Shown here: piece by piece, positions 6,749 through 9,647 of the stretch
How positions within the stretch are numbered: position 1 is the first letter of the stretch
How the letters are laid out: every line of letters starts with the position of its first letter
Assembly: GCA_964423645.1 (NCBI GenBank)
Contig: CAYRFE010000057.1
Coordinates: 1 to 9,647 of the forward strand
Direction of reading: 5' to 3'
DNA length: 9,647 bases
From: CAYRFE01 sp964423645 [NCBI: uncultured bacterium]
Lineage (GTDB): Bacteria; Macinerneyibacteriota; Macinerneyibacteria; Macinerneyibacteriales
The notes under the pieces: model-generated
What the model saw: only the letters and a program-made list of their open reading frames with translations
Database searches by the model: none
What the model was told of the DNA's origin: nothing
Made by a program: the position numbers and the translations under genes

Positions 6749-7708
6749 GTGAATATTACTATATTGGGAAGCGGACGATGGGCCTCATGTTTAGCGTGGT
6801 ATGCCCATACGATAGGACATTCGGTGTGTATGTGGGGGAGACCGGGCTCAAAATCGCTCACAGCGCTTAAAAACACTCATCAGAATGAATACCTAACCCT
6901 TGATTCTTCGATCAGATTCTCTGAATCGTTACATGACGCACTCTCTTTCAGTGATCATATTATAATTTCAATAAGTTCACAATATTTACGAGATCTTTGT
7001 CGAGATATCGCCCGTCATTCGACGCAGAATAAGACGTTTGTTCTCGCCATGAAAGGCGTCGAGAAAGGTACAGGATTACGCCTCTCTCAAATTGTTGATG
7101 ACGAGATAACCAATACCCATACAACGGTCGTTTGGGTCGGTCCCGGACATGTACAGTCTTTTGTCAATATGATACCCAATTGTATGTTGATGTGCTCCCA
7201 ATCGGAGGATATGACCAAACAGTGTATTGATATTTTTACCAGCGATCTTATTCGTCTGTATATAGGTGATGATCTGATTGGTATTGAAATCGGTGCGGCT
7301 GCAAAAAATGTCGTCGGAATAGCCGCAGGGATGCTTGATGGTTTTGGGTATACAAGTTTGAAGGGAGCTTTGATGGCACGCGGTTCACGAGAAGTATCAC
7401 GACTTGTCATGGCGATGGGAGGAAATGAACGCACCGTGTACGGGCTGAGTCATATCGGTGATTATGAGGCGACGCTTTTTTCGCCGTATTCTCATAATAG
7501 AGCGTTCGGCGAGGCGTATGTACTTAAAAAACCGTTCTTAAAACTCGCCGAAGGTGTTTCAACTGCAGAATCACTTATGTTTTTGGCTAAAAAATATGGT
7601 GTCGATATGCCGATAACAGCAGCCGTGTTTGCGATTGTCAATCAGAGTGAAGAGCCGCAAAAAGTATTGAAGAACTTGTTTTTACGTGAGACAAAACATG
7701 AGTTTTGA
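6749..7708 (+). CDS. gpsA: NAD(P)-dependent glycerol-3-phosphate dehydrogenase (divergent GpsA)
   Basis: Reduces dihydroxyacetone phosphate to sn-glycerol 3-phosphate, the backbone for phospholipid synthesis, in the cytosol. It has 319 residues, slightly shorter than the usual 330-340. The start is GTG at 6749, chosen for the AAGGAGG five bases upstream. The N-terminus has the Rossmann dinucleotide loop GSGRWA (7-12). AMKG contains the substrate-site Lys102. The helical C-terminal domain carries IGAAAKNVVGIAAG with catalytic Lys186, then GLSHIGDYEAT and SPYSHNRAFG, matching the GDL..T..S..SRNR..G block of the family. AEGVSTAESLMFLAKKYGVDMPIT is the typical C-terminal helix region. Oddities are GPGH at 131-134 where most GpsA have GPSFA, and WA instead of WG in the nucleotide loop. 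Both appear to be subfamily variation, since the other key residues are present. It has its own promoter. Confidence 0.9.
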   Translation: MNITILGSGRWASCLAWYAHTIGHSVCMWGRPGSKSLTALKNTHQNEYLTLDSSIRFSESLHDALSFSDHIIISISSQYLRDLCRDIARHSTQNKTFVLAMKGVEKGTGLRLSQIVDDEITNTHTTVVWVGPGHVQSFVNMIPNCMLMCSQSEDMTKQCIDIFTSDLIRLYIGDDLIGIEIGAAAKNVVGIAAGMLDGFGYTSLKGALMARGSREVSRLVMAMGGNERTVYGLSHIGDYEATLFSPYSHNRAFGEAYVLKKPFLKLAEGVSTAESLMFLAKKYGVDMPITAAVFAIVNQSEEPQKVLKNLFLRETKHEF

Positions 7709-7752
7709 TAAATTATTGTAGTTAAGAGCAGGTCGGGCGGTTGGTCTCAAAA

Positions 7753-7768
7753 ATATTTGTATAAATAT
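7753..7768. repeat. AT-rich dyad just upstream of the dedA promoter
   Basis: ATATTT (7753-7758) and AAATAT (7763-7768) pair around GTAT, 12 bases before the -35 box. It could be an operator, but a chance origin in AT-rich DNA is equally likely. Confidence 0.25.
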
Positions 7769-7779
7769 CAAATTTCACC

Positions 7780-7808
7780 TTGCAAAAAAGACATGATATC
7801 TCTATAAT
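7780..7808 (+). promoter_or_regulatory. Sigma70 promoter giving a leaderless dedA mRNA
   Basis: TTGCAA (7780-7785) and a perfect TATAAT (7803-7808) are 17 bases apart. The GTG start codon begins at 7815, six bases after the -10 box, exactly where transcription should begin. No ribosome-binding site fits in between. Confidence 0.75.
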
Positions 7809-7814
7809 CTGTCT

Positions 7815-8474
7815 GTGGAATCAATTATTGCCAGTCTTATTCTCCTAATATTTAAGTTTTCCTATGTTGGGCTTTTTGTATTTGTGACTTTTTTCTCATT
7901 TATTGCGGTTTCGGAAGAAATGGTTCTCTTTTCGACAGGGATTTTGTTTTCACAAGGGTATTTACATATTTTACCGGGAACGATCGTTGCGTATTTTGCT
8001 ATATTAATGGGAGATGCATTTTGTTATCTTCTCGGGTGGTTGGTAAATCATTCCGTGAAACGGTTGGATTTTCTTAAAAAGTTTTTAAAGCCGAATGATT
8101 TACGCTACGGTGAACGTTGGTTCAATAAATACGGACAAATGTCGGTCCCTATTGCACGATTTATAGTCGGTGTTCGTTTTCAAACATTTGTATTTGCCGG
8201 TGTTATGGGGATGAGATTTAAAAAGTTTATTATGTACGATGCTCTTGCGAATATAATATTTACTCCGGCCGTGATCCTTATGGGTTATTTTTTTGGTGAC
8301 AGAATCGTGGATAAGGTCATGAAGTATTTCGGTGGAGCATCATGGGTACTCGGAGTTACGATTTTTATGTTATTTTTGGGTTTTTTTATTTTTCAAATAT
8401 GGTTCACCAAGCATAAAGAGCGAAAAAAACGTCAAGAGCGTATTCGTATCCGTCGGGAAAAGCGCGATTTATAA
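7815..8474 (+). CDS. DedA-family inner-membrane protein
   Basis: A 219-residue polytopic membrane protein of the DedA/VTT superfamily. Members move lipid carriers such as undecaprenyl phosphate or phospholipids across the inner membrane; the substrate here is unknown. Hydrophobic segments lie at about 5-32, 50-77, 112-131, 138-160 and 173-195. Family motifs are the acidic pair Glu34-Glu35 after the first segment, GDAFCYLLG (66-74), and ERWFNKYG followed by ARFIVGVR (114-121), where the conserved Arg115 and Arg121 are kept but the usual Pro of R-F-I-P-G-x-R is Val. The C-terminus (199-219) is strongly basic. GTG at 7815 is the only reasonable start: a stop lies in frame at 7794, and the next Met (residue 36) would remove the first membrane segment. 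No ribosome-binding site is present, consistent with a leaderless transcript. It lies 106 bases after gpsA with its own promoter. Confidence 0.88.
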   Translation: MESIIASLILLIFKFSYVGLFVFVTFFSFIAVSEEMVLFSTGILFSQGYLHILPGTIVAYFAILMGDAFCYLLGWLVNHSVKRLDFLKKFLKPNDLRYGERWFNKYGQMSVPIARFIVGVRFQTFVFAGVMGMRFKKFIMYDALANIIFTPAVILMGYFFGDRIVDKVMKYFGGASWVLGVTIFMLFLGFFIFQIWFTKHKERKKRQERIRIRREKRDL

Positions 8475-8781
8475 TGACTTTCAATCTGTTCATACTCACA
8501 ATTATGACCAACATTTCCCTCTGAGAGATATTTTTTATACTACCATTTTGTTATTAGTACCCATTCTTTTGGAAAGCTGAGACCTTATTCTTTTTAAAAG
8601 AGATAAATGGCACTTATGAATGGCGCTACGTTATTTTTGATTATTTCTCAATTCATGTTTCGATCATCTCTACAGTAAGTAAATACTTTTATTCATACTG
8701 AGAAGGATTCATTTTTAAGTATTGTACATAAGAAAACCGCAGCCTCAAAAGAGTCTGCGGTCACAGAATGGGTAAACGTAA
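8475..8781. other. AT-rich gap between convergent dedA and rpsT
   Basis: Apart from the rpsT terminator near its right end, I see no gene, repeat or strong hairpin here. The open frame crossing the dedA stop (8332-8580) has no ribosome-binding site and overlaps dedA in another frame. A clear terminator for dedA is missing; CTTTTTAAAAG-type AT hairpins near 8590 are weak. Confidence 0.5.
8728..8761 (-). terminator. Rho-independent terminator of rpsT
   Basis: Read on the minus strand, ACCGCAG and CTGCGGT (8761-8755 and 8742-8736) form the outer stem. CTC/GAG extends it beyond one mismatch around a TTTT loop. TTTTCTTAT follows directly. The stem begins 20 bases after the rpsT stop. On the plus strand no T-run follows, so it works in the rpsT direction. 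Confidence 0.82.
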
Positions 8782-9036
8782 TTATTTTACTGATGCAACA
8801 AAACGAGAAAGACGTGATTTGTCGCGTGCTGCTTTGTTTTTATGAACAACGCCTTTGCATGCAACGGTATCAATGGTTTTGCAAAAATTAATAAACGCAC
8901 TGTCGGCTTCTTCCTTGCTTTTTGCTGAAAGAACCAATTTTTTTGCATTTTTAATTTCAGTCTTGTATGAACGGTTGCGTAAACGAAGTTCAATATCCTT
9001 CTTCGAACGCTTTGTTTGCTGTTTAATATTAGGCAT
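8782..9036 (-). CDS. rpsT: 30S ribosomal protein bS20
   Basis: Ribosomal protein bS20 of 84 residues, the normal length, which binds 16S rRNA early in assembly of the small subunit. The N-terminus MPNIKQQTKRSKKDIELRLRN and the long, Lys/Arg-rich helices are characteristic. KGVVHKNKAARDKSRLSRFV near the C-terminus is the family signature (A/V-x-K-G-x-I-H-x-N-x-A-A-R-x-K-S-R-L). The ATG at 9036 is supported by AAGGAGG five bases upstream (9042-9048). The gene stands alone, with its own promoter (9066-9094) and terminator (8728-8761), and is convergent with dedA. Monocistronic rpsT is common in bacteria. The leader of about 23 bases leaves little room for a structured regulatory site. Nothing in the protein is odd. 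Confidence 0.96.
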   Translation of the reverse strand: MPNIKQQTKRSKKDIELRLRNRSYKTEIKNAKKLVLSAKSKEEADSAFINFCKTIDTVACKGVVHKNKAARDKSRLSRFVASVK

Positions 9037-9065
9037 GTTTTCCTCCTTGTTTCTATCGCAAGGGG

Positions 9066-9094
9066 AAAATATCAGAAAGACGAGGGAGTGTCAA
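9066..9094 (-). promoter_or_regulatory. Strong rpsT promoter
   Basis: On the minus strand, a perfect TTGACA (9094-9089) and TATTTT (9071-9066) are 17 bases apart, with TGA directly before the -10 box giving an extended -10. Predicted start is near 9059, about 23 bases before the ATG. Confidence 0.78.
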
Positions 9095-9155
9095 GCGGAA
9101 AGTACAATCAATCCGAAATAACTATCCTTTTTCGTATTCACATAGCAGTAGCGTG

Positions 9156-9188
9156 AAAAAAAGGTCGCACGACATGAAGCGATCATGC
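9156..9188 (-). terminator. Possible terminator of the small minus-strand gene
   Basis: On the minus strand, GCATGA (9188-9183, overlapping the stop codon) can pair with TCGTGC (9172-9167), with one wobble. GACC and seven T (9162-9156) follow. The T-run is good but the stem is short. Confidence 0.4.
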
Positions 9189-9521
9189 ATTATTTTGCAA
9201 CGCTTGCTCTGCCTCTTCACCTTTTTGCAGTAACCATCTCCCGAGGTTTTTGGCAACTTTTGGGGTCATACAGATCTTTGTCACGACCTCACGGATGACG
9301 TCTGCATCGAATTCATTGGACACCGATTTTTCATTACCGTAAATATTGTGTTCGATATGCTCGATCTCGAGTGCGACCGGTATGGACTTTCTATCAAAAT
9401 AGAGGTTAACAACAAGCAATCCATCGTGGGTAAGTGCTCCGAATGCACCATTGACCGCATGGGTTGAGGGAAGATTCTCAAGATTGGTATACCGAATATT
9501 AAGTTTTTCCGGAATGTTCAC
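9183..9521 (-). CDS. Small conserved hypothetical protein, possibly DUF3467-like
   Basis: A 112-residue soluble protein with no signal peptide, membrane segment or catalytic motif. I place the start at GTG 9521 because AAGGAGG lies six bases upstream (9528-9534) and a near-consensus promoter (9546-9574) begins just before that. The frame stays open to a TTG at 9623, but that longer form would contain the promoter and lacks a ribosome-binding site. The sequence has a beta-rich first half, VNGAFGALTHDGLLVVNLYFD followed by SIPVALEIEHIEH, then an acidic stretch and DVIREVVTKICMTPKVAKNLGRWLLQKGEEAE. The latter resembles the 'V-x-x-P-x-x-A-K-x-L-x-x-x-L' helix of small proteins in DUF3467-like families. 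That assignment is from memory of the pattern and is weak; the function is unknown. It lies upstream of rpsT on the same strand, but each gene has its own promoter. Confidence 0.75.
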   Translation of the reverse strand: MNIPEKLNIRYTNLENLPSTHAVNGAFGALTHDGLLVVNLYFDRKSIPVALEIEHIEHNIYGNEKSVSNEFDADVIREVVTKICMTPKVAKNLGRWLLQKGEEAEQALQNNA

Positions 9522-9527
9522 ACGAAG

Positions 9528-9534
9528 CCTCCTT
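9528..9534 (-). promoter_or_regulatory. Ribosome-binding site that fixes the start at 9521
   Basis: AAGGAGG on the minus strand, six bases before the GTG at 9521-9519. It is identical to the sites of the M3, gpsA and rpsT genes and rules in favour of the shorter protein. Confidence 0.8.
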
Positions 9535-9545
9535 GGTTGAAAAAT

Positions 9546-9574
9546 ATCATACGATGTGAGATTATAAATGTCAA
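9546..9574 (-). promoter_or_regulatory. Near-consensus promoter of the small hypothetical gene
   Basis: On the minus strand, a perfect TTGACA (9574-9569) and TATGAT (9551-9546) are 17 bases apart. The predicted start near 9539 gives an 18-base leader to the GTG at 9521. Confidence 0.78.
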
Positions 9575-9647
9575 TATCATTTCTGAGAAAATAAACTGTA
9601 GCTCGCAAGGGAAAATGTCCCAAAAAGCAAGAAACATCAGGTCTTAT

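Noticed and set aside
9601-9625. GGGA/TCCC dyad near the right edge as a terminator or operator
   Set aside because: The stem is only four bases and sits at the window edge without supporting context.

Overview
The window looks like chromosomal DNA of a diderm bacterium of moderate to low G+C. The phylum cannot be settled by eye. Spirochaetota or another deep Gram-negative lineage would fit the two exported peptidases, but that is inference. The promoters I can read are sigma70-type with 17-base spacers, and ribosome-binding sites are strong (AAGGAGG).

Layout from left to right: (1) The 3' end of a TPR-like gene (2-436, + strand) runs in from outside. (2) A gene-free stretch (437-1237) holds a dense mosaic of short inverted repeats from about 592 to 1170. 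(3) A strong promoter then drives a large exported protein (1238-4159): WD40-like propeller, Ig-like linker and C-terminal caspase-type (C14) peptidase with an intact His/Cys dyad. (4) After a 260-base gap comes an exported M3 (oligoendopeptidase F-like) zinc metallopeptidase (4420-6330), which ends at a good Rho-independent terminator. (5) A 418-base gap leads to a divergent NAD(P)-dependent glycerol-3-phosphate dehydrogenase, gpsA (6749-7708). (6) A DedA-family membrane protein (7815-8474) follows, and its GTG start lies at the predicted transcription start of its own promoter, so its mRNA appears leaderless. (7) On the minus strand lie rpsT (bS20, 8782-9036), with its own promoter and terminator, and a small conserved hypothetical gene (9183-9521) whose true start is an internal GTG marked by a promoter and a ribosome-binding site.

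The genes do not form one operon. gpsA, dedA, rpsT, the small minus-strand gene and the caspase gene each have a recognisable promoter. gpsA (phospholipid backbone supply) and dedA (membrane lipid transport family) are loosely related in theme. The caspase and M3 genes are two adjacent exported peptidases with no proof of a shared pathway. I see no CRISPR array, insertion sequence, tRNA or rRNA, and no clear multi-gene defence system. The points most worth following up are the repeat mosaic beside the caspase promoter, the exported WD40-caspase itself with its internal shift in base composition, the leaderless dedA, and the unusual GpsA active-site motif.
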